From positions 496,001 to 560,000 of the forward strand of contig RSEE01000024.1 in assembly GCA_003971905.1 (NCBI GenBank): a stretch of 64,000 nt of DNA, in the 5' to 3' direction. The notes below the pieces were generated by a model. It searched no databases. It was not told the DNA's origin and saw only the letters and a program-made list of their open reading frames with translations. This stretch comes from Moniliella sp. 'wahieum' (lineage: Eukaryota; Basidiomycota; Moniliellomycetes; Moniliellales; Moniliellaceae). This document shows, piece by piece, positions 1 to 13,749 of the stretch (position 1 is the first letter of the stretch; each line of letters opens with the position of its first letter). The position numbers were made by a program, and so were the translations under genes.

Positions 1-964
1 CCTTCAACGAGCAGGTGCAGGTGGCCCAGCAGGGCTTTACCCTTCCCAAAGAGTGTGAGCGGGCCGCGACCATCCTTCAATCCTTCTTGGCCGACCCCAG
101 CAACCCCGACTCGGCGCTCAACTCGATTCCTAAGGCGGTGCTGGCGCAGGCGCGTGGGCTGGCCATCTTTAGTGTCCTCAAAGGTGGCTTCATTTGGTCT
201 GCCAAAGCCGGCTCGGGCGTGGTTGTTGCCCGCCTCCCGGATGGATCTTGGTCAGCGCCTTCGTGCATCGCCACCGGCGGCGTTGGTGTTGGGTTCCAGG
301 TACGTACCTCCTCTCCCACCCCGACGACTGAGATCGCTTAGGATCTGAGTTGCTGTGCATGATCCTGCGTGCTGCATGACGGTGCGCGTGAGGTCGAGGC
401 CAAGTAAATCTGACTGGCACTGATTCGCAGATTGGGGCAGACCTGTCCGAGTTTGTGGTCGTGATGAACAGCGCTGAGGCTGTGCGTTCTTTTGCGCTCT
501 CGGGAAACCTGACGCTGGGCGGATCACTGTCGGCAACCGCTGGTCCCATTGGGACAGGGGGTGCTGTGCAGACCGCGATCGCCCACCCCGCTCCACTTTT
601 CAGCTACAGCCGGAGCAAGGGATTGTATGCCGGAGTGTCGCTGGAGGGAGTGGCGCTGCTGGAGCGGAGAGATGCCAACCGCGAGTTTTACGGGATGGAC
701 ATCCCTGCAAAGGACTTGCTCGAGGGACGGATACCGGCACCCGAAGCAGCCTCGCCCATGTACGAGGTGATTGAGGCGGCGGAACAGATTGATGAGACAG
801 GGGTGCCGCAGCACGCATACCTTCCCCCCGATCCCCTCGACCAGAACCAGGGTTACGACCTGGGAGACGGCTCTTCCCACCCAGTTCCAACTACGGCGCC
901 ACCCTCGTCTGAGTTGCGAGACAACGCCAGCCCGCAGGCGGAGACACCGCCCAAACCGCTTTGA
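1..964 (+). CDS. SYLF (Ysc84/SH3YL1-type) lipid- and actin-binding protein, 5' partial
   Basis: The reading frame is already open at base 3, so the N-terminus lies outside the window. Exon 1 ends at 299, followed by an intron at 300-430 (gtacgt...cag), and exon 2 runs 431-964 to TGA, in phase. The visible 277 or so residues carry a typical SYLF core: PKAVLAQARGLAIFSVLKGG, then SAKAGSGVVVARLPDGSWSAP and GGVGVGFQIGAD across the splice. After it come LFSYSRSKGLYAGVSLEG and an acidic, proline-rich tail. SYLF proteins bind phosphoinositides and actin patches during endocytosis in fungi; many have a C-terminal SH3 domain, but none is seen here, so this is a short family member. It converges on actin, with about 350 bp between the two stops. 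Family assignment is firm; cellular role is by homology. Confidence 0.88.
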
Positions 965-1313
965 TTGCCTCCATACGTACATGCGAATTGCCTCATTTGG
1001 CCCTCCCCTTCTAAGATCTCAACGTATCGGACTGGTCTATCTTTTCAGCTGGGGGCAACGTACTCACCCCTGGCCCACCTGGAAGGTATTGTAACGATTA
1101 GAAGTGACTTGATCGCTTGGTTGGGGACAGGTGCAGGTTTGCAGCGGAGCCAAATCAGCTATGGTAGACAAACAGATACACACACTTTTGCATTGTCCAG
1201 CAGCATCTCTGCTTTGTAGATGTGGAAGAGAAGAAGCGATGGCGGGCGGTTGCGTGTTACAGAAAAGGTTCTAGAACATCGTGCCGACCAAAAGGCGGTT
1301 AGGGCATAAGAGC
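965..1313. other. Intergenic, convergent 3' ends
   Basis: These 349 bp lie between the stop of the SYLF gene and the stop of actin, which face each other. The stretch presumably holds both 3' UTRs and poly(A) signals. I see no gene and no distinctive repeat. Confidence 0.6.
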
Positions 1314-3577
<2,264 letters not shown>

Positions 3578-4079
3578 CTACTTTTGGTTTTTAGCCGAGC
3601 TTGTGCGCTTGGCCTCAGCCTGTGCCTTGAGCTCGTCCAAGTTGATAGGCTTGGGGTCCGGAACACGCTCAAAATTCCCTGCTTTGTAAGAACGCTCGTA
3701 GGCCGCCCCAACAGAGAACAGCAGCTCACGTAGATTGTCGAGCGCGCGACGCAGTGCGTCGGAAGCCGAGGTGTTGTCGTACATCTGGATGCGGAGGTGC
3801 ACCTTGTTTTCCGAAGGATGGGGGATGCTGTATCCACAAAATTCCACCTGGGGGTCTTTCATGAGGATCCAACGCAGAGCATTTCCCATCGTATGGTCTT
3901 CGTCTGCAATAGCAAACGTGGCGGCGGACATGTCGGGCTCAGCACCAGGGAGCTGAAAGAGAACGCATCAGTTTGGAGCCCCACACCGAAAGGATGACAC
4001 ATACAATGGTGATCTTTCCCTTAATAGGATGCTGGGTGGGCACCTCCCCCTCGGCATCAGTCATGGCAACATCGCGCAT
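3578..4079 (-). CDS. RPC19: RNA polymerase I and III subunit AC19
   Basis: Two exons, 4005-4079 (25 codons, starting MRDVAMTDAEGEVPTQHPIK) and 3578-3952, separated by a 52-bp intron (gtatgt...cag) that keeps phase 0. The 149-residue product is close to the yeast subunit length (142). Family hallmarks are FAIADEDHTMGNALRWIL, VEFCGYSIPHPSENKVHLRI and a C-terminal helix SDALRRALDNLRELL, the alpha-like dimerisation fold. AC19 pairs with AC40 to nucleate assembly of RNA polymerases I and III in the nucleus, and is essential in yeast. This gene is free of the indels that break many of its neighbours. It lies head-to-tail with UDP-glucose dehydrogenase, about 400 bp away. Confidence 0.95.
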
Positions 4080-4476
4080 GGTCGTTAAAACTGAGCGAGT
4101 TGTTGGCGGAACGCTAGGGGTGAATGGCTAGTGGTGGTGGTTCGCCAGCTTGCACGAAAAAAAGCGCGGAAAGAGGTAGGCGGAACGGAAACCTAAATTG
4201 AACGTTGCACTCAGGGCATCCCCGCTGTCATTGGCTGGCGCTAACGCGCTAACGCACTATTAGGACTGGGGTAAAAGCCTCGACCACTTACTAACTGGTT
4301 GAACGTAATACATCCATCTCAAGACGCATACGCTCTGCATCTTTCACCAACCCCCAAGGCGATGGCGAGAATTCATAGGGTAACTGAATGTGTGGAGAGG
4401 ACAGCTGCGTCACATGACTAAACATGAAGATGAGGGGATAACGGGAAGAGTGCAGAACAGAATGTATCCCCTAACA
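4080..4476. other. Intergenic, RPC19 promoter and UGDH 3' flank
   Basis: This 397-bp stretch separates two minus-strand genes. It must contain the RPC19 promoter and the 3' UTR of the UDP-glucose dehydrogenase gene. I see no further gene. Confidence 0.5.
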
Positions 4477-6027
4477 CTAGGCCCACACAGGGTCCTGAAT
4501 CTCAGGCCCACAGCCGACAGTGTGGACGACCCAGCCCATCTGGCGCAACGCCAAGGGGTCAACAATGTTACGGCCATCGAAGAGGAAAGCGGGTTTCTTG
4601 ACATTCTTGTAGATCTCGGCCCAGTCAAGTGTGCGGAACTCGTCCCACTCGGTAATGATGACGATTGCCTCGGCATCCTGGCAAGCCTCCTCGGCCGAAG
4701 CAGCAATGTGCACCTGCTTTTCGCACTCCTCAGCATCAGACTGTACCCCAGGTTCAGTCAGGTCTAGGAAAATCTGCTCGCGAGTGACCTTGGGGTCATA
4801 GATGGAAATTTGAGCATTCTCGGTGCGGAATGCCTTGCAGATGCTGATTGCGGCTGTCTCACGCGTGTCCCCCGTATCCTTCTTGAACGCAAACCCGAGA
4901 ACGGCGATCTTCTTGTTGGTGATCGTGCTGAAGAGTGTTTTGATGACTTTCTTGGCAAATCGGCCCTTGCTGTACTCGTTCATCTTAATCACCTGGTGCC
5001 AGTAGGCGGCCACATCAGGCAGACCCAAACTTTCCGACAGCTGGAAAAAAGTCAGTAGGTGCCCCTAAAAAGAAGAGGGGAAGGAGTACACACATAGACC
5101 AAATTCAGGATGTCCTTCTGGAAGCACGATCCGCCAAATCCGACCGAAGCCTTGAGGAACTTGGGGCCAATGCGGGCATCCAAGCCGCAAGCGTGGGCGA
5201 CTTCGTCGACATTGGCACCAGTGGCTTCGCAAATGGCGGCCATGGCGTTAATAGAGGAGATTCGCTGGGCAAGCATAGCATTGGCGGCAAGCTTGGACAG
5301 TTCTGAAGACCAGAGGCCGGTCGTGTAGATGCGCTCCATAGGAACCCAGTTGTTGTAGACGGCAGCCAAGGCAGCAGCAGCGGCCTTCCCGCTTTCAGTG
5401 GACAGAGAGCCGATCAGGACGCGGTCGGGATTGTTAAGATCAGAGATGGCGGTGCCTTCCGCGAGGAACTCGGGATTGGAGAGAATGTCAAAGTGGAGGC
5501 CAGGTCGGGCATTGGACTCGAGAATAACACGCATCGAGGCGGCAGTGCGGCAGGGCACAGTCGACTTTTCCACAATGATCTTGGAGGTCTCGGCGACTGC
5601 AGCGATGCGGCGGGTGGAGGCCTCGACGTAAGCGAGGTCAGCAGCAAAGCCCTTGCCGACGCCAGACTTCTTGGTGGGGGTGTTGACCGAGACAAAGATC
5701 AGGTCGGCTTCGCGGATGGCAGAGTCAATGTCGGTGGAGAAGAAAATTGCGGTCACGGCACTCCTTGACCACCTCGTCTAGGCCCGGTTCGTAAACTGGC
5801 AGTTCGTCCGAGTTCCATGCAGCAATGCGGGCTGGGTTAACATCAACAATGGTGACCTGGATATGAGGGCAGCGTTGGGCAATGACGCTGCAGGTGGGGC
5901 CACCAACGTAGCCGGCACCAACACAGCAGATCTTGCGCACCCTCTGCGACTCGGCGGGTGCGGGTGCATCGACATTGGCAAGCGAGCCGGCGCGGGTGTG
6001 GCTGGGGGAGGAAGAAGCAGGAGTCAT
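4477..6027 (-). CDS. UDP-glucose 6-dehydrogenase, one frameshift
   Basis: Converts UDP-glucose to UDP-glucuronate with two NAD+ reductions in the cytosol; in basidiomycetes this feeds xylose/glucuronate-containing capsule and wall glycans. Exon 1 is 5094-6027 and exon 2 4477-5040, with a 53-bp intron (gtgtgt...cag). Motifs in order: Rossmann [16 protein letters not shown], then [31 protein letters not shown] with NPDRVLIG, the catalytic-cysteine segment [14 protein letters not shown], and the C-terminal Rossmann [17 protein letters not shown] and FDGRNIVD. About 498 residues, typical for the family. Near 5755 the frame slips: the minus strand reads CGCAATTTTCTTCTCC, two bases short of (or one more than) the expected RN(L)FFST, in a T run. 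The N-terminus adds about 30 Ser/Pro/Ala-rich residues before the dehydrogenase fold. Confidence 0.93.
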
Positions 6028-7121
6028 GGGTAGGAGGTACCGAGTGGAGAGGCGATACGGGTAAGGAAGCGGGTGGTGGTGGTGGGCAGCCGACGATGAG
6101 ATGCGGCCAGGACGCGCGAGAAATATCTGTGGCCTACGGAAGACGGAGTTGAACGGTGGTGCTCCACCGGCCACCTGGCCCCAGGCCGCCCCTCCGCAGC
6201 TGCACGTCCGCGACACGTCGATCAATCGGTCCCCCCAAATACGTGCGAGAGCAGGGTGCGCAGCCCAGCCCAGGGGCAGTGTTCCAGCAATGACCGCCAC
6301 ATGCCGCAAGGACCCTGCGTGGCGCCAGTACCAGCGCTGGGGCGGGTGGCGACTGAGTGTTGGACTCCACGCCCGGGCACGGGGCCAGCCTGCCCGTGAC
6401 ACTGGTGTCTCAGGCTGCACAGAACCGGTGCGGAACGCACGACGAAGACAAGGTGGAGGGCTGCTATTACCCGGTAAGGCCCAAGGCCAGTGGCTCCCCG
6501 CCAAGCAAGCCCATCCCAAACTCACCCATTATCGATTATCGCCCGCCGCCACGTCGCCCAGGCCGCCCCACCCCCCGCGCCCACCTGCGAGTGGACTGTT
6601 TTCCCCTCCCTTTCACCACCCATCACCATCCCATCACCATCCCATCACCATCCCATCACCATTCTTTTGTCGGCTCATGGAGACGTGACCATGTGAACAA
6701 AGCACAGCGTCATGTTTTAGCGCATATTATTAGCACTGTGCATTAGCCCCCCTCTCTACATATCACGCAGATTTCAGGGCATATGCACCTTTTGTTCGCA
6801 AAACAACCGAGCATGGTGTATCGGGCAGGTGGCTGCGTCACAATGACCTGACCTGCACCGTACATACGCTTCTCTGGGATGCTCTCAAAAGGGATAAAAA
6901 GAGAGAAAAGCGTCGAAATATATCTTCTCAAAGCGCACATATAATGCTGTCAGATTTGTGGATCCTCAATGTCCTCAACGGATGCTGCTTTTCCTCTACG
7001 TTGCGATACCTTTCCGCAGCCAGGCATCGCCATATTGTGTCCAGAGTTACGGTGCTGCGCAGCCATCGCGCCCGCTCTTTTGGTGCAGAACCCTTAATCT
7101 ATACTGCATCCTGCATCCATA
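6028..7121. other. UGDH upstream region, no gene seen
   Basis: Directly upstream of the dehydrogenase start. At 6617-6662 a 10-bp unit (CCATCACCAT and variants) is tandemly repeated about four times. Open frames here are low-complexity and unsupported by any recognisable motif. Confidence 0.5.
6617..6662. repeat. 10-bp tandem repeat (CCATCACCAT)n
   Basis: About four to five units of CCATCACCAT with minor changes, upstream of the UDP-glucose dehydrogenase start. Probably a simple microsatellite-like expansion. Confidence 0.8.
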
Positions 7122-7250
7122 TCATTGACAAAGCTTAAGGCTGGGACAAAGAAACGCTGCGCATAATAAACCGAACCGTTCATCTCGCTTGTGCTGCTTG
7201 ATAGCGCCAACCCCGCTGAAAGAACCAGGGGAATCATTGGAGCTCTCCAC
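7122..7250 (-). mobile_element. 5'-truncated LINE 3' tail (copy a)
   Basis: This segment matches the 3' untranslated end of the LINE at 46427-50000. Shared blocks on the plus strand are cattgacaaagcttaaggct, gggacaaagaaacgc, accgaaccgttcatct and aaccaggggaatc. The LINE sense strand is minus here, with the 3' terminus near 7122. No coding part is left, as expected from target-primed reverse transcription that stopped early. Confidence 0.6.
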
Positions 7251-7434
7251 AGCCGCTATACTATAATAGAGCTCAGATACTATTGAGTTCTCCGAAGATG
7301 CACGCGTGCACGCGCTTAGTTGTACCACAAGCGTTAAACGTTAATCACTGTACTATACTTGCTCGAAGCTCCCCCCCCCCCCCAACATATATCTGTCCTG
7401 ATCTTCTGCCCATATATGCAGAACCCTGTTTAAG

Positions 7435-8578
7435 TATCACGGGCGCGCCCCGCCAGGGGGCTCACCCAGGTCTGTGAGGTACACTCCGTTAGGAGACCGA
7501 AGGACGACTCACGGTGGTTTCGGGCTCGGGCTAGTTCTGGTGGATCCGAACGGAGTTAGGGACGAGAGGACTATGGGCGTGAAGCGGAGGCGGCTGCACG
7601 CGTGTGACAAGGCTGCGTATGCATAATCGGCTTCAATGGGCCGTAGTAACGTGCTGAGGCCTCTGGGGTTTAGGGATGGGTAGAGGCAGTGGAGGATAAT
7701 CGATAAACACTGCCAGAGCTGGCGCTGAACAGGGGCAGCTGACGACGTCGCTGGAAAGGAATCCACGCAATAAGCTGGTCACGGGAAAGCTGGTCACGGG
7801 ACTCGACGCGGCTGAAGGAAGGCTCTCGCGACTGGGCGGATGGAATGCTGGGAGAAGATGTTGAAAGACGAAGAGTCAGCTACGTGTGGAGAGTAAGTTG
7901 GCTGTATTGACTCAATTGGCGGTAAACTACCAGGCAGGAGTTGGATAGTAAAAGCGGGAAGGGACGAGAATGGACGGTTGGGAAAGGATGATCCCCACCA
8001 ACCCAGGTGCATAGGCTAGATCACGTCCATTTCATTGACAGAGCTTAAGGCTGGGACAGGGGGAACGCTACGTCTAAACCTAACCGTTCATCTTGCGGGG
8101 GTTACTTGAGGGCGCCACTAAGGTCAAGGAACCAGGGGGATCGGCAGGATATCAGGACCCTCCGGCTCTCGCCATCCGGTCCCGTTCCCTAAGAAGCGCG
8201 TGTGGACACGGAGGAACGTGGTGTACACGGGAAAACGGACACAATGGGGGTGTATAGAAAGGACGTCATGCCGAAAGAGGTGTTGGCTGCCGCAGGCGCG
8301 ACTGAGAAGGATAATGTAAGTGGTACCGGGGCGACAGTCGTCGCAAAGATCCCGGAAACGCGGTGGAGTCATTTAGGCCAACTGACTTCAACTTGAGTGT
8401 GGGAGGCGAGTCTTGTCGTGCGAATGCGTGGTCATTCGCCGTACCTGGTTTAACCACAACCATCATAAAGTTTGGTTGGACTTCGGAGCGCGTTCTACTA
8501 GGCATATGTTGAGATCTGAGAGAGCAGGCGGGACTTAGCTTGGATCAGACCATCTCAGATCCAACGCAGCCCATAACG
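7435..8578. mobile_element. Degenerate solo LTR (older relative of the 56343 copy) with nested LINE tail
   Basis: It aligns along its length with the clean solo LTR at 56343-57199. Matching blocks include ccagggggc near the start, gactcacggt, gggaaaggat, gccgcaggcgcgac and gagcaggcggg near the end. Its ends are decayed versions of the TGTCACGGGC/GCCCGTGACA termini (TATCACGGGC and GCCCATAACG). It is about 290 bp longer than the other copy, mostly because of a LINE-tail insertion at 8033-8222. A clear target-site duplication is no longer visible. Confidence 0.6.
8033..8222 (-). mobile_element. 5'-truncated LINE 3' tail (copy b), nested in the solo LTR
   Basis: About 190 bp closely matching 46427-46615, the 3' end of the LINE. 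It includes the last codons of the LINE protein on the minus strand (TTFLRVHTRFLG, then diverging) and the 3' UTR ending cattgacagagc in plus reading. Similar words GGTGCATAG and GGTGTACAC flank it inside the solo LTR and may be a decayed target duplication. The related LTR at 56343 lacks this block, so the insertion came after the LTR. Confidence 0.65.
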
Positions 8579-9428
8579 TTATCAGACTGGTCCATCACGT
8601 TCATCGATCCTCTTTGGCAACTTTTTTCCACATTTTGCCCACGGTTTGTCCACGGTTTGTCCACCTTTTGTCCACCTTCTTCTGATTGTCTTCTATTGCT
8701 TCATGCTTATATTGGCGTTCTTTTATCACGACAATTCACAACAGAGAGAGGCACCACATCATGATACTGTGTCATACATGTCATATAGGCCGCATCCCAC
8801 TCCTATTTTAGTGAGGGCTTGTTGCCTTCCGGGTATTAGGCCTCTGCCTCACGGGATGTCTTTTCCCGGGTAAAAAGGCCACGGGACCAGCAAAAAGGAA
8901 GCCAGTATATAGAACAGTTATATTGCTCTCCCACTGCATATCATGTGTGAATTTAATTTTTGTGGCGGAAAGTAGTACTAAAATAGAGATGTCTCTTCAC
9001 TACTGTGATGGCGATGCGTTCGATACTGACTTCAGGGAGCACCACTAAGGGGGTTGTAAATGAGGCGAATGCAAGCCGGATTTAAACCGCACAAGAGCCT
9101 GATGGGTGCTTGGAAGGTAGCTCTCACAACAGTGTACATTTTTATGCGCTTTTGGTCAGACGTGCTTCATGATGCATGATGCATGATGATCGATGGTGTG
9201 ACATGTGCCATGCGACATACAGTTTAGGCTGAGGCGGAATTTGGGCTCCACATAATTCCGGACCCCCGCACACTGCCGTTGTGCTGTCAGTGGGATGGGC
9301 GCGACTTGTGAGGGCGTGCGGCATGTGGCGAGCAATGCGCCCTTAGGCCCTGAGGTGATGCGCCTGTAGTGCGTCAGGTTGAGTTGATGTCGATGGCTTG
9401 GTGAGCCACCATCGTCTCGCATCCCATC
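8579..9428. repeat. Gene-free stretch with an 11-bp minisatellite
   Basis: At 8634-8688 the word TTTGTCCAC(C/G) recurs four to five times in tandem with small variations. The rest, up to the TBC gene start, shows no gene; at 9168-9195 there is a run of GATGCATGATG words like those in other promoters of this window. Confidence 0.5.
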
Positions 9429-11999
9429 ATGGACGTTCTCGACCCGAGTGATGCGGGTATGCGCGCCGCAGCTGAAGCCAGCTTGTTCGACACAGATGCT
9501 GAATCGGATTTGAGCTCCGACGAGGGGGCAGTGACTGTTGCAAAGATCCAATCTCCTCCTCAAACAGCACAGTCGTCGCGGGCACCAGCGGAAGAGACAT
9601 CGACGCTTCTCGACACTTCCCATGTCTTCCCTTCTGCCACCTCACCTGTCTCCGCAAGCGCGCCTTCCCCTCCTATGACACCCACACCACATCGGAACCG
9701 TCCTCGCGCCCGCACACGCACACGCCGTCAGAGCCGCAAACACGCCCACCCCCCTCTATCACCTGGGTTCAACGCCTCTGTCCCAGGGGTTGGCGATACC
9801 TCTGCCGCTACTGCGTTGGCCAACCTACTCACACTCTCCTACATCTGCGCCCGTACCAGCGGCTCCCACCACAATGGGATCACCTTCAGGGGAAACGGAT
9901 AGCGTCGCCTCACTTCCCTCCCAGGAGCGTACGGCTTCACTTACTCTTGAGATTACTGGTCACAGCATCGAGACCAGGGATGGGGTATCGTCCTCAGGCA
10001 CCACCCCTGTGGAAAATGGGTCGTCTACAACCCTTCCTACTTCATCCTGTTCCGAAACGGATTCCACTCCCGCCTCTGCAGATCCTAATGCTACTCCGAA
10101 GGGAAGTGTTACTCCCAGTTCAGACGAGCGCATTATTCGCCCTTCCAAGCGCTTCACATTACATCCCATCGCAGTTGACGACGAGCCGGTCGATTGGGAG
10201 TTTTGGGGAGTGGTTATGAACGGTGCGTGACCCCCCCGGGTCTTGGGTGTATGGGTGACTGACTGAAAACAGACTACCAAGCTGCTGCGCGGGAACAGCC
10301 CGAACGGCTTTCCGCGGCCATCCGAGCTGGCATTCCCCCCACGTTGCGGGGGGCAATGTGGCAGTTGATGAGCGGGAGCAAAAACGAGGCGTTGGAACAG
10401 ACTTATGCATCGTACTTGGATCAGAACAGTGCTCACGATAAAGCGATCCAGCGCGACCTATTACGCACGTACCCCAATCAGCCTTACTTTCGCCCCGGCT
10501 CACAAGGACAAGAGGAACTATTCAATGTGGTCAAAGCATATGCAATCTCGGATCCTGAGGTGGGATACTGCCAGGGGATGCAGTTCATCGTCGGACCCCT
10601 CTTGCTCAACATGCCGGACGAAGAGGCGTTTAGCACCTGGGTCCAGCTTATGCACAAGTACGGTATGCGCGGCCACTTTTCCCCGGGCATGCCCACTCTT
10701 CAGCTCCGTCTGTACCAGTTTAGTCGCCTGCTGGAAGACCTGTTGCCACGACTGCATGCACATCTGATTCGCCAGGGTGTCAAGCCCAGCATGTATGCCT
10801 CCCCCTGGTTCATGACCTTGTTCTGTTACCGGTTTCCCATCGAGGCGGCATATCGTGTCCTCGATACTGTGTTTGCAGAGGGTATCGACTCGATCTTTCG
10901 GTTTGCCCTCTTGCTCCTGGCAAAGAACGAGAGCACTCTGCTCACTTTGGACTTTGAAGGGGCCGCACTCTTTTTGAAGGAGAAGGTGCTGGACGTGTAT
11001 CGCTCTCCCATAACTGTGGAGCACCCAGAGGGCGAAGGCGGGTTGATTCAAGAGAACAACGGCCAGTTTTCCACTTCGATCTTCTTTGCCGATTCTGCCG
11101 AAATGGCAGAGAAGATTGAGGCTGCGAATCTGGACAAATATGCCCGCGAGTACGAGGCGCAGGTAGCGCAGAGTTCTGCCCCATTGGAGGAGGTGGAGCA
11201 GCTACGAAAGTCAACATGGAAGTTGGCGGCTCGCGTGAAAGAGTTGGAGCAAGATGCCGAATCGCAAGAAGCCGCGCATATCGAGCTCATGAGACAGGTG
11301 GTGGCGGCAACGTTGGCTAAGGACGAAGTGGCGGAACAACTGGTGCAGTACAAGACCATGTATGCTGAAGCCATTCTGGCCAAGGAACGTGCCATCCTCA
11401 CACCGGCTGAAGCAGAGGCGCAAGACCGCGCCGCTAGCCCTGCTTTGCCGGCGTCGCATCCAGATCCCCATCCGAACAATCTTCCACTCTATCTGGGGAG
11501 AAGGTTCCTACTCCTGCTCCGGGGGGTATGGCCCATTCCGTTTCGGCCAAGGTCGCTTCGTGGGGGCGGTGGATGTCCCTCGGGCGCTCCTCTCGTGGGG
11601 TAGAGCCAGTGGCGGAGGAGCCTGCTCTCAGCCTGCCTTCTCCGGATGCGGCGCATGAGCCCATTAACGAAGTAGGAGGTGAGAGCGTCAGCGAGCCTAG
11701 GCTTGTACCCGAAGATGGAAAGAAGGCGAAGGATGAATGTGAAGGTCGGCGATAGGCTCCGACGTCGACGGGGACCGTCAAGGTACGAAGGACAAGGAGG
11801 GCACGGAGGACAAGTGCGCGCTGGCTGCGCCCCAGGCGGAGGACCCAGGGGTGGAAACGCAACTCCCAGCCGACACGTCTGCGAAGATCGCATCGGGTGC
11901 TGCCCCTCGTCGCCTATATTGCGCTCGGCCTCCCCTGAGGCAGTGGCTGGGCCTGCTGTTGTTGCGCCAGAGGATGGTTCGACAGCAGACCAGCTATAA
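9429..11999 (+). CDS. TBC-domain Rab GTPase-activating protein (GYP5/EVI5-like), frameshifted in low-complexity parts
   Basis: TBC proteins switch off Rab GTPases through a dual-finger mechanism. The start is MDVLDPSDAGMRAAAEASLF. A 50-bp intron at 10223-10272 (gtgcgt...cag) joins VVMN to DYQAAAREQPERL in phase. The TBC domain follows: AGIPPTLRGAMWQLMSG, the arginine-finger region IQRDLLRTYPNQPYF, the glutamine finger VGYCQGMQFI, YASPWFMTLFCYRFP and FRFALLLL. After it a long coiled coil (about residues 560-690) is visible, as in GYP5/EVI5. The frame slips near 9835 in the Ser/Pro-rich N-terminal region and at least twice after 11450, where the Ser/Pro/Glu-rich tail continues in other frames to STADQL and the stop at 11997. 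TBC identity is firm; the Rab partner is not predictable. Confidence 0.87.
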
Positions 12000-12753
12000 C
12001 TGATGACCTACGGGTCATACATGCCTCCCATGCGGCCTCATCTTTGGCGTGGTCGCTTGTCTGAGCTCTGTGGATGTGCTCTGGACCTCATAACCCACAT
12101 GATGAATGCGTGCTGGCCTGTTGGGCCCCAACATTGGTGCCGGGCCCACACCACCCAGGCGGGCTGTGATGCGCTGATGCAGGAGGAGCTGGAGGTGACA
12201 TGTGACTGTGACATGACTGTCAACGATGGCCAGCGCGCTGAACGAGCACAGGCATCTTCATCTCGGGTAGTCGGGCAGCCCCCCATTCTTGCGCTCGAGG
12301 TGGGCGTAATGAAGCTGTGGCCCCGACATGCTACAGCGCGTCTGGTCATGCGCGTGCCGTGCATGTCATTTAGCTTGAGCCATCCATCCCATGGGATGCC
12401 GGTAGGGTTGCCACCAGGAGCAGGGTGAGGTGATGTCACGTTCTTTTAGCGAGGCACGGACCAGCCAGGGTGGGGGACAGGGACAGTGTGCAGCTGCTAG
12501 GCCTACGGCCTCAGGGCCTGAGGGCCCAAGGCCCAAGGCAACACTGCGCCCCAGCAGCCGCAGCAGGCCGCAGCCCGGCAAGCTCGACTTGAAGGCTGAC
12601 GCACCGGTGCTGTGCACGGCTGCGCCAGTGCTACAGACTGGGTGCCTCTCGCACGACACTTGGCGCTCTGCGATCCGACCCGAGCCAACAGTACCTTACC
12701 ACCATCACCTTCCGTCCTTCGTCCTTGTTCGCGCAACGCGCCCTCTGTTGTCC
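12000..12753. other. Intergenic, 6PGL promoter
   Basis: Holds the TBC 3' flank and the promoter of 6-phosphogluconolactonase. At 12500-12540 there is a run of GCC/GGC palindromic words (GGCCTGAGGGCCCAAGGCCC). The last 60 bp before the ATG are C/T-rich. No gene is seen. Confidence 0.5.
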
Positions 12754-13749
12754 ATGCCACCCATCTCCTCCACCCACCCCTCCCAGGTCCCAGCCGACCC
12801 CATTCTCTATTCCTTCCCGACCAAGGACGACCTGTCCAAGTGTCTCGCCGAGTTTGTCATCAAGGTGCGTCTCTTGGCTACTCAAGCCAAACCCGATGCT
12901 CCCTATCTCCTGTGCGCCTAGCTGACCACTCCCCCTTCGCTTTCGCACGGCAGGCCCAAGATGAAGCCATTGCCCGGCGTAACAAGTTCACCCTCGCCAC
13001 GTCGGGCGGTAGCCTGCCGGCCATGTTGGCCAAACACCTCATTGACCGGACTGACAATCGCCTGCGCTGGGATAAGTGGTACGTACCCTAACCCATCCTC
13101 CTCCCAGCTGCTCACTTGTGGCCTCTGCCACCCTCTCTGCTAACATTGTCTCTGATACTCTAGGGACATCTGGTTCTGCGACGAGCGTCTCGTGCCGCTG
13201 GATGACAAGGAGTCCAACTTTTGGCTGTGCAACGAGGAGTTCTTTTCCAAAGTACCCGAGCTTAAACGCTCCCAGATCCATACCATCGACGAAACTCAGT
13301 TGAATGATGCTGAGGAGGTGGCGGACGCATACGAGAAGGAACTCGTCCACGCCTTTGCGGGGAAATCGTCGGTGCGCCACCCGGTGTTTGATCTGATCCT
13401 GCTCGGCATGGGTCCAGACGGCCACACTGCTTCGCTGTTCCCACATCATGAGCTACTCAGCGAGACGGACCGTTGGGTGGCACCTATTGAGGATGCTCCG
13501 AAGCCGCCCCCGCGGCGGGTGACGTTCACCTACCCTGTGCTGAACCATGCGCACCGCGTTGCCTTTGTTCTCGCCGGTGAGGGCAAGCAGGAACTTTTGT
13601 CCAAGACGCTTGATCACCCGGAGGAAGGCCTTCCTGCTTCGCGTGTGCGCCCTGTCCCGCCTGGTGACATTTACTTTTTCACTGATGACGCTGCGTCTGC
13701 CAAGGTGCAATACCCGCAGTCAGCCTTCAAGCTGCACCCTCTCCCGTAA
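12754..13749 (+). CDS. SOL3: 6-phosphogluconolactonase (SOL family)
   Basis: Second step of the oxidative pentose phosphate pathway: hydrolyses 6-phosphogluconolactone to 6-phosphogluconate, making NADPH production irreversible. Exons 12754-12864, 12954-13078 and 13164-13749; introns have gtgcgt...cag and gtacgt...tag ends and all phases close, giving 273 residues. Motifs: [14 protein letters not shown] (phosphate-binding loop), [19 protein letters not shown], and the family signature [16 protein letters not shown]. The C-terminus ([17 protein letters not shown]) is complete. The gene is free of indels. The symbol is by analogy to the yeast SOL genes; which paralogue it matches best cannot be judged by eye. 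Confidence 0.94.

Noticed and set aside
6101-6688. Plus-strand open frame of 195 codons upstream of UDP-glucose dehydrogenase
   Set aside because: Low-complexity His/Pro/Ser composition caused by the CCATCACCAT repeat; no motif, no splice context, lies in the promoter of a real gene.
7369-7383. Poly-C run near 7369-7383 as a structural element
   Set aside because: A bare homopolymer without flanking pattern; many similar runs occur in this window.
12038-12439. Minus-strand 133-codon frame between TBC and 6PGL
   Set aside because: No recognisable motif and overlapped by equally long frames on the other strand; GC-rich DNA gives such frames by chance.
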